A stretch of 64,000 bases of DNA from Chloroflexi bacterium 54-19. Its GTDB lineage: Bacteria > Chloroflexota > Chloroflexia > Chloroheliales > Chloroheliaceae. The position numbers were made by a program, and so were the translations under genes. Each line of letters starts with the position of its first letter. The stretch's first letter is position 1. Location of the stretch: contig MKTJ01000036.1 of the NCBI GenBank assembly GCA_001898225.1, positions 218,893 through 282,892 of the forward strand, written 5' to 3'. Positions 17,967 through 26,193 of this stretch are shown here, in pieces. The notes beneath the pieces are model-generated. The model was not told the origin of the DNA and made no database searches. It saw only the letters and a program-made list of their open reading frames with translations.

Positions 17967-18062
17967 AGTTTACCTCGCGTTTGTATCTCTAAAGGTTTAA
18001 CTCTCTTGCCCGAAGCGGTACAACTATTAATACCTTACTTAGGCTTTGTTCTCCTTAATAGT

Positions 18063-18115
18063 TATTTCAAAATCACACTCAACTAAACCCTTGAAAGGGA
18101 AGATACATTGAGCAT
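18063..18115. repeat. Imperfect direct repeat, copy 2 (3' end of the GT61-like gene)
   Basis: CAACTAAACCCTTGAAAGGGAAGATACATTGAGCAT at 18080-18115. It spans the stop codon and the last ten codons of the GT61-like gene (MLNVSSLSRV). The inner CCCTTGAAAGGG is near-palindromic. It pairs with the copy at 16929-16965. Confidence 0.75.
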
Positions 18116-19165
18116 TTTTTTGAGTTTCTCCGCAAGAAGTTCGGGGGAAATATAAAAATTGGAGTTCTGACTGCTCTTAAACTCCGGTTCTCCGGCTAAA
18201 TCATCCCAGTCGTAACCCTGCACCCTACAAATTGCCTTGAAATCAGGGCTAATATAGCCCTCGCAATGCAGCTCTAGAACGGATAAAGGGGCATCCTGCC
18301 GGAAAATAATATTGGTGAGACCGGCCCCGTGAATACCTACAAGGTATCTCGTCTTGTTGAAAATCTTCATTTGCTCGGACACAGGTAATTTCGAAGTGTC
18401 CACGACCTTGAAACCATAGTCGCGGAGTACCGTCATAACCTCGTCGTTGTTCAGTATTCGCCTGGTGGCGGAAGTGCCCCTGGTCAGAAAGATTTTCTCG
18501 TTGAAGGCATGCTGGTCACCCGGTAAATCCAATCGTTGAAGTAAATAATCCGCGATAAACTTATGCCCCACTTTCTGGCAACAATAAATTATCTCGTCTG
18601 CCAGGACATAAGAATTATCCTGGATGATCCAATTCCTATTTTTGAATTCGCCGCTGTTAATAATCTCTTTGACGAAAGGTAATTCCATGGCGTATCTTCC
18701 CAGGACAATGGGGATAGAAGGGTCAATGTTCAGGGAGTCGATCAGGCTCAATTTTCCCAAAACATCAAAAAAAAAATGGTAATAATTCCATTCCCATAAA
18801 TATCTCAGGGAGATGACTTTGGGATATTTTACAATTTTCGGATATTGCTCTTTAGGAGCCTTAAAACCTTCAAGAGGAGAAGGTAGACCAAACCGCCAGG
18901 ATATCAGGGTAGAGGCCGCCCCGCGGGGTAAAGAATTCTCGATAATAACCCCTTTTTTGGTGATAATGTAACCCCATTTCGGCTCAATATAAGCCGGTTC
19001 CTTACATATTTTTACGAATTCAAAAAACCCTGGCTCATATTCGGCCTTCCGAGAAAAGACGGTTTCAATTTGAGGACGGGGTTTAGATTTTTTGATTAGC
19101 TCCCAGGTACCCTTGTAAATGACTTTTTTTGACTTATTTATTAACGCCGCCATTTCATTCTCCAA
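18083..19165 (-). CDS. GT61 (DUF563) family glycosyltransferase-like protein
   Basis: A 360-residue protein with the hallmark of glycosyltransferase family 61: FNKTRYLVGIHGAGLTNIIFRQDAPLSVLELH near the C-terminus. Upstream segments fit the family: RYLWEWNYYHFFFDVLGKLSLI (the conserved N/H region) and IFLTRGTSATRRILNNDEVMTVLRDYGFKVVDTSKLPVSEQMKIF. It likely transfers a pentose or similar sugar onto a surface glycan. No signal peptide or membrane helix is seen. It is transcribed in the same direction as the GT2 gene 116 bases downstream. AT-rich codon use sets the pair apart from flanking genes. Confidence 0.85.
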   Translation of the reverse strand: MENEMAALINKSKKVIYKGTWELIKKSKPRPQIETVFSRKAEYEPGFFEFVKICKEPAYIEPKWGYIITKKGVIIENSLPRGAASTLISWRFGLPSPLEGFKAPKEQYPKIVKYPKVISLRYLWEWNYYHFFFDVLGKLSLIDSLNIDPSIPIVLGRYAMELPFVKEIINSGEFKNRNWIIQDNSYVLADEIIYCCQKVGHKFIADYLLQRLDLPGDQHAFNEKIFLTRGTSATRRILNNDEVMTVLRDYGFKVVDTSKLPVSEQMKIFNKTRYLVGIHGAGLTNIIFRQDAPLSVLELHCEGYISPDFKAICRVQGYDWDDLAGEPEFKSSQNSNFYISPELLAEKLKKMLNVSSLSRV

Positions 19166-19855
19166 TTACACACATTTAAAAAACTGTAAATTTTACTCAA
19201 CCAGAATGTTGAGGAATCACCCTTTAGAAAGGGACAACCCCAGAAAATTAATAAAAACTTCTAGATTTGATGGGAATTGAAACTGCCAGAAACCTGGGAA
19301 ACCCCTAAAAGCCTTATTTCAAATTGACATATAATCTTTTATTCAACCAGTCAAGCGAGCACGATCCAAAAGGGTTGTTAAAAGATTAAATAGAAGGTAT
19401 CAACCCCAATAAGATTATTTTCAAGATTAATTTTGCACAGTGAAAGAAACCTGTTTGCTATTTGATTGGCAATATGGGCCAGTCTTGTCTCAGGAAATTA
19501 AGTTAATACATGCTGCCTTAGACATGGATTAATCTAATTTTAACTTGAAATTATATTAGAGTCAATAGTAATTTTAAGAGATTCCTTATAATAACCGGAT
19601 AGAATTGAAGGGTTACGGTTTTAAATGGGGATATATTTATACTAACCTTAGCCCTTCTTGAAGAAACGGGGGAGATAACCAGAAACACCTCATATTCTAC
19701 CTTTGAACCATGGAAAACTTTTAATCATTTAAGTGATTTTGGAGAAAATAAAGAAGTAACAAAAAAGCTAAAGGTTACTCGCCATTTCCTTTAGCTTCTC
19801 TTTTTATATAACGGTTAAATTAGTAATTAATTTTTACCCGGTTTTGGGGAAAATG
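19166..19855. other. AT-rich gene-free stretch
   Basis: About 690 bases with no ORF of note on either strand. Composition is clearly more AT-rich than elsewhere. It holds the tpiA terminator at its right end, a CCCTTTAGAAAGGG near-palindrome at about 19221 similar in style to the core of the nearby direct repeats, and several TATAAT-like strings without good -35 partners. It may be a decayed part of the glycosyltransferase island. Confidence 0.4.
19761..19797 (-). terminator. Intrinsic terminator of tpiA
   Basis: Read leftwards, AAGCTAAAGG (19797-19788) pairs with CCTTTAGCTT (19774-19765) around a 13-base loop and is followed by a run of T. It lies about 60 bases past the tpiA stop. Confidence 0.85.
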
Positions 19856-20677
19856 TTATTTCTTTTTAGCGAGACATTCCTGCGTCCGAGCTACAATTTT
19901 AACAAAATCCCCGGCCTTTAGACTGGCCCCCCCGACCAAGGCCCCGTCAATATCGGACTGGGACATAAATTCGCTGATATTATCGGGGGTAACACTCCCG
20001 CCATACTGGATCCGCACCCGGTCGCCCACCGACTGGTCATAAAGGCGCGCCACGGTCTGGCGGATAAACTTGCAAACATCATTGGCGACTTCGCCCGAGG
20101 CGGCCCGTCCGGTCCCGATAGCCCAGAGCGGTTCGTAGGCGATAACAATGCCGCTGGCGTCGTAGGAGTTTACTTCCCGCAGGGCAATCTCAACCTGAAG
20201 ACCGATAATTTCTTCGGTCAGGCCCGCCTCGCGCTGAGCCAGGTTTTCACCAACCGCGATTATAGGGGTCAGGTCGTATTTGAGGGCAGCCTTAACCTTG
20301 AGGTTTATATCCTCGTTGGTTTCGTGGAAATAACCGCGCCGTTCGCTGTGCCCCAGTATAACGTAGTCACAAACTTCCCGGAGCATCAGGGGTGAAATCT
20401 CCCCGGTAAAGGCCCCGTTGTCCTTGAAATACATGTTCTGCGCGCCAAGCTTGACCTCGGTATCCTCGATCAGTTCCATGGCCGGGAATAGGGCAATAAA
20501 CGGCGGGCAAATCACCGTTTCCACTTCTTCGTAGGCGTTCAGGTCGTCCAGCATTTCGTCAATCAGGGCCAGCGACTCGTCCACGGTCTTATTCATCTTC
20601 CAGTTCCCGGCAATAAGTGGGATGCGCTGGACGGGGGGCGGGGGCGGAGCATTATTACCCCGGTTAATCTGCACCAT
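19856..20677 (-). CDS. tpiA: Triosephosphate isomerase
   Basis: Glycolytic and gluconeogenic enzyme interconverting dihydroxyacetone phosphate and glyceraldehyde 3-phosphate in the cytoplasm. All key residues are present: N25 and K27 in AGNWKMNKT, the electrophile H110 in ILGHSERR, and the base E182 in AYEPLWAIGTG; the phosphate-binding GG motif is in DGALVGGASL. The enzyme carries about 18 extra N-terminal residues including five prolines in a row (NNAPPPPPVQR). The start is supported by GAGGAGA about ten bases upstream. It is monocistronic; other glycolytic genes are not adjacent. Confidence 0.97.
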   Translation of the reverse strand: MVQINRGNNAPPPPPVQRIPLIAGNWKMNKTVDESLALIDEMLDDLNAYEEVETVICPPFIALFPAMELIEDTEVKLGAQNMYFKDNGAFTGEISPLMLREVCDYVILGHSERRGYFHETNEDINLKVKAALKYDLTPIIAVGENLAQREAGLTEEIIGLQVEIALREVNSYDASGIVIAYEPLWAIGTGRAASGEVANDVCKFIRQTVARLYDQSVGDRVRIQYGGSVTPDNISEFMSQSDIDGALVGGASLKAGDFVKIVARTQECLAKKK

Positions 20678-20851
20678 TTCTAAAATCTCTCCTCATAATT
20701 TTTAGCTCTCTTGCGAGCTTCTTTAGCGTAACTTATAAAAAATTTCGCCTGATAAACTTCCCAGGGTAAAAAACTTATCACCAAAAAGTGAATTTCCGGG
20801 TTTATAGCGCCAAACAGGCAGCTTTTACGGGTTGCCATTTACCCGCCCAAC

Positions 20852-23110
20852 CTACTGCGCCGGGGCAGCAGTCGGTGTGCTAAAATTAAAGTTGACCGGG
20901 ACCAGTCCATCGGTCTTGACGGTTACGGTCGGCCCAGGCTGGTTATTGACCAGTATGGTAATCCATTTGCCGCCCCGCTCCTGCCAGCTAAAGTAGTAAG
21001 TCCGGCCCGGATTCAGCTTTATCACGAAACCGCCATCGGGGGCCGTATCAAACCCTTTGACCTCACCTTTCGCCGCGATACCCTCCTTGCGGCCCTGGCA
21101 ATCGGGGTCGTTATCGGGGGTGGAGGCTGTACACAGCTTGAAATCGGTCGAGAACTGGACCGGGCGACTGCCAAGCGGTTGGCCCTGGTTGTTGGTAATC
21201 TTGCCCGTCATGGTAATCTGGGCGTTCAACAAATCCCTGGCCTGGCTGTTGTAGTCCGACTTGGGATAATTGGTCGTGATGCTTATCAGCAGGGTTCGAG
21301 CTTCAGTCAGCTTGTTCAGGTCGGTTATGACCGTATCGCCCTGGCGGCCCTGTGAAATTAACTGGTTACTCAGGGTAAACATCGCTTTCGGGGCAATCGT
21401 AGCCAGGCTTTTGCCACTGGCGCTATCCTTGAAAAGCGGGTCGGCGGCCAGGTCGTTGTAGACCTTGATAGCACCTTCGAGGTCATTCTTGGCCTCGGCA
21501 TCGGTACCCCGTTTGAGCAGGATACTCCCGCCCGCATCCAATGCCAGGGGACGAGTGGCCGCGTCAAAGATATTATTCTGCAAACCTTCTTTGTAAATTT
21601 CCAGGGCGCGGTCGGGGTTGTTGGCCTGTTCGGTTTGCTGGCCCCACTTGTAGTAACTGCTCGAAATTTCGGTCTTGGCCGTATTAATCTCGTCCTGGCT
21701 AAAATACTGGGTGTTAAGACCATCCCGGAAAAGGGCAATCGCACTCGGATAGTCGGCCTTTTGCTCGGCAGTCTGGGCCTGAGAGAGATATATCTTACCC
21801 AGGCTGGCTTTTGGCCTGGCATCGTTGAACGAGTATTTCTGGTTTAAATCGAAAGCCTGTTTGAAACGGTTCTTGGCGTCGTCGAAACTGCTGCGGGCTT
21901 GCAGGTCGTTGCCATACTCGATATAGCTATTCAAAAGGGCCTTCGCGATAACATTCCCGCTATCCTTGGAGCCGTAGGTCTTGAGAGCACCTTCCAACCG
22001 GTTGACCGCTTCGTCGTACTTACCTGCTGTGATAAGCTGCGGGGCCAGTTTGCCAAAGTTATCAATAATTTCGGGCGTGACCGAATCAACCTTCTTGGGG
22101 TCATAGCTGGCGTACCGCGATTCAGCCTTTTCCAGGAGAGTTAAAGCCTGATCGTAGTCAAGGTTAGTCGTGGCCTGGCGGCTCCATTCCAGGTAATTCT
22201 GAGCCATCCGGCTTTCCAGTTCAGAGAGCGATTGCGGCGTGCCATCCAGGTATTTTAGAGAAATCTTCTGGTAAAGGGCGTCGAGGTCTTCAAACTTGTT
22301 CTGGTTTTTGAGGTCTTCGGCCTGGCGGTAGAGAATATTCCGTACGCCTGACTTGGCCTGGTTTGCCAGGGATTCCGAGGGTTGGGCGTTGATAGCCGAG
22401 TCGTACTTGGAAAGCATGTCATTATCCAGGCTGGCGCGCTGGTCGGCGGTAAACGTCGAATAAAGCCGGGCGTTATCGGTATCGAGCTTGTCGGCCCAGG
22501 CCAGGTAAGCCTTGGCGCGGGCATCGGGAACCTGGACTTCAAAGCCGTTCGGTTTGAGTTCCGGGCTGATAACCTGGGCGTACTGGTCGAGGGCTTTCTG
22601 ATAATCCCCCGCTGCGGTCAACTGGTTGCCGTACAAAAGATAGGATTCGGGCAACTCCTTGTGAAAATAAGTTGCTTCGTTGGTCAGGCGATATTCGGTG
22701 ATGGCCCGGTCGTAGTTCTGCTGCTGAAAAGCCTGGTTTGCCTGGCTGGCATGGGCGGTGTTGGAAAAGATAGGCGCGGCCCCGGCCAGGGCGGCCCCCG
22801 CCAGCAATAGCAACGCCACCGAAACCCAGCCCAACCCCAGGAAAGCCTTACCCCGGCGGGCGGCGATACCCAACCCGATCAGCACAGCTAACCCGGCAGC
22901 GATCCAGCCAAAATAACTAAAGGTGCTCAGCACCCCCGCTACATCGTCAGTCGCAATGACCGCCGAAACGGCCACGAAAAAACCGAGCACGAGCAACGCC
23001 ACCAGGAATACGGGGGCGTTGGAGGGTTTGCGACGGGCGGGCCGGATAGTCGAAGATGAACCTTTTGAGCCAGCAGAAGACGAGCCTTTCGGCGGTGAAA
23101 CAGTTGCCAT
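20852..23110 (-). CDS. Membrane-anchored tetratricopeptide-repeat protein
   Basis: A 752-residue protein with a Ser/Arg-rich cytoplasmic N-terminus, three hydrophobic helices (about residues 31-53, 66-84 and 92-113), and a long helical array of TPR-like units (YDRAITEYRLTNEATYF, YQKALDQYAQVIS, YDEAVNRLEGALKTYG, PDRALEIYKEGLQNN, LEGAIKVYNDLAADP). It ends in a beta-rich domain resembling a carboxypeptidase-regulatory or Ig-like fold (MTGKITNNQGQPLGSRPVQFSTDF). The repeats are probably outside the membrane and act as a protein-interaction scaffold. No specific function is recognised. Monocistronic. Confidence 0.75.
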   Translation of the reverse strand: MATVSPPKGSSSAGSKGSSSTIRPARRKPSNAPVFLVALLVLGFFVAVSAVIATDDVAGVLSTFSYFGWIAAGLAVLIGLGIAARRGKAFLGLGWVSVALLLLAGAALAGAAPIFSNTAHASQANQAFQQQNYDRAITEYRLTNEATYFHKELPESYLLYGNQLTAAGDYQKALDQYAQVISPELKPNGFEVQVPDARAKAYLAWADKLDTDNARLYSTFTADQRASLDNDMLSKYDSAINAQPSESLANQAKSGVRNILYRQAEDLKNQNKFEDLDALYQKISLKYLDGTPQSLSELESRMAQNYLEWSRQATTNLDYDQALTLLEKAESRYASYDPKKVDSVTPEIIDNFGKLAPQLITAGKYDEAVNRLEGALKTYGSKDSGNVIAKALLNSYIEYGNDLQARSSFDDAKNRFKQAFDLNQKYSFNDARPKASLGKIYLSQAQTAEQKADYPSAIALFRDGLNTQYFSQDEINTAKTEISSSYYKWGQQTEQANNPDRALEIYKEGLQNNIFDAATRPLALDAGGSILLKRGTDAEAKNDLEGAIKVYNDLAADPLFKDSASGKSLATIAPKAMFTLSNQLISQGRQGDTVITDLNKLTEARTLLISITTNYPKSDYNSQARDLLNAQITMTGKITNNQGQPLGSRPVQFSTDFKLCTASTPDNDPDCQGRKEGIAAKGEVKGFDTAPDGGFVIKLNPGRTYYFSWQERGGKWITILVNNQPGPTVTVKTDGLVPVNFNFSTPTAAPAQ

Positions 23111-23154
23111 TAAACCAAAAATCCCTGGAATTAACTTGTATTACTCTTAAAACA

Positions 23155-23198
23155 AAAAATAGCGGAACCCCTTTCGCTCAAAGGGTTCGCGCTATTTT
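23155..23198 (-). terminator. Intrinsic terminator of the FAD oxidoreductase gene
   Basis: AAATAGCG-GAACCC (23157-23170) pairs with GGGTTC-GCGCTATTT (23183-23197) with one asymmetric base. Read leftwards it runs into a T-rich tail (TTTTTTGTTTT). Confidence 0.85.
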
Positions 23199-23223
23199 AA
23201 CAAACCTGGCCCGATTGAACAAC

Positions 23224-24495
23224 CTAACCCTTGAGAATCAAACGGGCGGCTTTCTCGCCACTAATCATGGTGGCGTTGATACTGCTGGCCTCGGTGAATT
23301 CGGCGGCGAAAAATAGACCCGGTTGTCCGGAACGGTTGGCGGGTAGAGTCGGGTGAATACCGGGCGGCTGGGCGAATTGGCCATACGGAATCCGGTAGAG
23401 GGCCAGCGGTTTGTAACCTTCCAGGGCCGTTTCGGCGCGAGTATCACCTTTGAAAATACGCTTTAAATCAGCCAGCCCTTTTTGATAAAGAATTTCGTCA
23501 CTTTCATCAGGCACACCCAGGACGGTGCAGGAGAGCAGATGCTGACCGGAGGGGGCGTGTTCGGGTGAAATGTTACTAACCAGTACGAGATTATTGATAA
23601 AAGGGTCCGGGTTCGCATTGAGGACCAGTTTTTTGCCTGGATAAAGTGGAGCCGACCCGCGATAATAAAGATTGATGGTGCTGGTCCGGCCCTCGGGCAT
23701 GGGTAGCCCGGTCAGGCGGGCCGCTTCCGGTGCGGGGGTCGAAATGACCACGACATCCCCCGTTACCATCTCACCGTCTGCCAGTTTGGCCCCGGTATAA
23801 CGTCCCGCGTTATCCTTTACCAGTTCGCCCACTTTTGAATTGAGGCGGATTGCCTCCCGGTTGAACAGTTCGGCGGCAATTTGCTCCGGTATCCGGCTCA
23901 TCCCGGCGGCAGGGATAGTCGTCCGACCCTGGCTGAGCATCTTGAAGTCAAACTTAAAAGCTTTCGCGCTGGTCGTGAGACTATCGTCCAAATAAACCCC
24001 ACCAAAGAAAGGCCGCACAAAATTATTGATATATTTGTCGGAAAAACCCTTTTGCCTGAGAAATTGGGCGGTGGTGGTATCCGGCCCGGCAATAGTGGCG
24101 CCGATAGTCTGGCGGACCAGGTTGGCTGCCAGGAGTCCGGTCTTGATTTTATCGCCTAGGGTCACGACCGGGGCCAGGGCCGAAGGCACCGCCGTCAGGG
24201 GGTCGCGCAACGGGTCGCTCAGGGTAAAGCGCTGATCATCTTTAGCGATAATCGCTCCGGGGTCAAAGGTTTGTAAATCAAGTTGAGCAAAGTCCAACTG
24301 GCGTCTGGCGGCAGGGTAGGCTGTAAACAAGACCTGGAAGCCGCGTTCCAGGATAAACCCGTCCACTTTATCGGAGCGGACCCGGCCACCGACGCCATCG
24401 CTTGCTTCCAGAATTTCGACGGTATGTCCAGCTCGTTGAAGTATCCGCCCACACACCAGGCCACCTAACCCGGCCCCCACAATTACAATTTTCAA
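23224..24495 (-). CDS. FAD-dependent amine oxidase/phytoene-desaturase-like oxidoreductase
   Basis: Flavoprotein of the amine oxidase superfamily. The N-terminal dinucleotide-binding motif is textbook: MKIVIVGAGLGGLVCGRILQRAGHTVEILEASDGVGGRVRS, including the GG(R)V(R) motif typical of protoporphyrinogen oxidase, carotenoid desaturase and monoamine oxidase relatives. The C-terminal FAD motif is GLFFAAEFTEASSINATMISGEKAA. Substrate is undetermined. A CrtA-like gene occurs 22 kb away, but that is too distant to infer a carotenoid link. An AAGGAA SD supports the start. Divergent from the MFS pair. Confidence 0.85.
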   Translation of the reverse strand: MKIVIVGAGLGGLVCGRILQRAGHTVEILEASDGVGGRVRSDKVDGFILERGFQVLFTAYPAARRQLDFAQLDLQTFDPGAIIAKDDQRFTLSDPLRDPLTAVPSALAPVVTLGDKIKTGLLAANLVRQTIGATIAGPDTTTAQFLRQKGFSDKYINNFVRPFFGGVYLDDSLTTSAKAFKFDFKMLSQGRTTIPAAGMSRIPEQIAAELFNREAIRLNSKVGELVKDNAGRYTGAKLADGEMVTGDVVVISTPAPEAARLTGLPMPEGRTSTINLYYRGSAPLYPGKKLVLNANPDPFINNLVLVSNISPEHAPSGQHLLSCTVLGVPDESDEILYQKGLADLKRIFKGDTRAETALEGYKPLALYRIPYGQFAQPPGIHPTLPANRSGQPGLFFAAEFTEASSINATMISGEKAARLILKG

Positions 24496-24725
24496 GTTTC
24501 CTTTTCCTGTTCTTAAATCTCTATTACTGATCAGTTGTACATTGAATCGAGATTCCTCGCCAAAATCGCACTCGGAGAGCGAAACAAATTAGCAAGCCTC
24601 CCCATCAAATCTAATAAGCAAGCTCTGGGCCAATTATACCTTTAGCAAACCTGGGAAGAATAAAATTTTGGGGGTAAGTGGTTTAAGGCTTTGTGATTTT
24701 TAACAACTTTTATTATTTTTATTGC

Positions 24726-24747
24726 AATATCAATAATATGTGATATT
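24726..24747. promoter_or_regulatory. Palindromic operator candidate before the MFS pair
   Basis: AATATCA-N8-TGATATT is a perfect 7-bp inverted repeat in an AT-rich stretch, about 130 bases before the first MFS gene. Outer ATTGC/GCAAT bases extend the symmetry with a bulge. The rest of the 380-base divergent spacer (24496-24875) shows no gene. Confidence 0.4.
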
Positions 24748-24875
24748 ATAGCAATAAATATTAATATTAGTCATTCCGATATTGAAAATCTTAAGTCCCT
24801 GTTTGCCAGGTATCGGCTTTCTTTGGTTTTGCCCGAAATTCTGCTTCTCGAAAGCCGGACCGGTAGAGAAAAAGT

Positions 24876-26168
24876 GTGGTTAATGTGATGGAGATTTCGA
24901 CAACTTCAACGGCACCAACCTCCCGAATCCCGGTTATCGCCCTTTTCACCGCCAACGCGATTTCGGCCATCGGCAACCGCATGACCCAACTTGCAATTCC
25001 CTGGTTTGTACTGGAAACCACCGGCAGCGCCGCCAAGACCGGCTTGGTGGCCTTCTTTGTCATCCTGCCAACCATTTTTGCCGCTTTTGTGGGCGGGCCG
25101 TTAATTGACAAACTGGGCTTCCGGCCATCCAGTATTGTGTCCGACCTTATCTGCACCGTAACTATTGGGGCGGTTCCACTGCTACATTCTTTCGGTCTGC
25201 TGGAATTCTGGGTGCTACTGGCCCTGGTCTTTACTTCCAGCCTGGTTGAGGTGCCAGGTGCCACTGCCCGGATAGCTATCCTGCCGGAACTGGCCGCGCG
25301 GGCCAACCTCTCTAACGAAAAGGCCGGTTCGTTTGAGCAGGCCACCGGGCAAGGGGCGGCCCTCGTGGGAGCGCCGCTGGCCGGGTTGCTGATAGCCTGG
25401 TTGGGAGCAAGCCAGGTCTTGTGGCTGGACGCGGCCACTTTTGCCATCTCGGCGGGGCTGGTGCTGCTTTTCGTGCCGAGAACCAAAACCCAGCCCGCCG
25501 AAAAGACTGAGGAAGAAAAACCCGGCCACTGGCTTGAGGGTGTGCTGGACGGTTTCAAGTTTATCTGGAACGACCGCCTGTTCCGTTACATTATGATCGT
25601 TGCCCTCTTTATCAATATGCTGGAAAGCGCCAAGTACAGCGTAATCATGCCTTACTATACCCAGACCTTTTTCGGGCAGGCGCTTGACCTAGGCCTGCTG
25701 GTCGCGGTAAGCGGGGGCGGGTCGGTAGCCGGGGCGCTTATCTTCGGGGCCTTCAGCGAAAGGCTGCCCAAGCGCATCTTTATTCTTTTAGGTCTGGTAA
25801 TTATGGGTCTGCAATACCTGGCCCTGGCCGCGGTGCCACCTTTCTGGGTGCTGCTGGTTGTTTTCGGCCTGACAGGACTGGCGGAGGGCCCGATTAACCC
25901 GATAATGATTGCGGTTGCCTTCAACCGGGCCCCACCCAGCAAAATGGGCCGGGTTTTTGGCACAATTACAGCCGGGACCCAATTGATAACCCCGTTCGGG
26001 GTACTGGCAGCGGGGTTTATCCTTGAGCAACTTGATCTCCGGTTGTTGCTCCTGGTGATGGGGATAATTTTTATGGTCATAACCTCCACTATGTTTCTAA
26101 ACCGCTATCTTCGCGAGCTTGATGCTATAAAAGGCGCTCCGCAAGCCTCGCCTGGCGCTGAAAATTAA
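24876..26168 (+). CDS. MFS exporter, EntS-like (copy 1)
   Basis: Twelve-helix major facilitator superfamily protein of the MFS_3/enterobactin-exporter-like group; probably a proton-coupled exporter of an unknown small molecule. It begins with SRIPVIALFTANAISAIGNRMTQLAIPWFVLETTGSAAKTG and has the loop motif GGPLIDKLGFRPS between helices 2 and 3. Charged cytoplasmic loop (KTQPAEKTEEEKPGHW) in the centre. The track GTG at 24876 has an AGAGAA just upstream; the ATG at 24888 is an alternative. A close paralog follows after 25 bases, so the two form an operon. Confidence 0.85.
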   Translation: MVNVMEISTTSTAPTSRIPVIALFTANAISAIGNRMTQLAIPWFVLETTGSAAKTGLVAFFVILPTIFAAFVGGPLIDKLGFRPSSIVSDLICTVTIGAVPLLHSFGLLEFWVLLALVFTSSLVEVPGATARIAILPELAARANLSNEKAGSFEQATGQGAALVGAPLAGLLIAWLGASQVLWLDAATFAISAGLVLLFVPRTKTQPAEKTEEEKPGHWLEGVLDGFKFIWNDRLFRYIMIVALFINMLESAKYSVIMPYYTQTFFGQALDLGLLVAVSGGGSVAGALIFGAFSERLPKRIFILLGLVIMGLQYLALAAVPPFWVLLVVFGLTGLAEGPINPIMIAVAFNRAPPSKMGRVFGTITAGTQLITPFGVLAAGFILEQLDLRLLLLVMGIIFMVITSTMFLNRYLRELDAIKGAPQASPGAEN

Positions 26169-26193
26169 TCCACCTGAAAAGGACCCTGGCCTG

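Noticed and set aside
24791-25558. 255-residue minus-strand ORF overlapping the first MFS gene
   Set aside because: Ser/Ala-rich shadow frame of a membrane protein gene.
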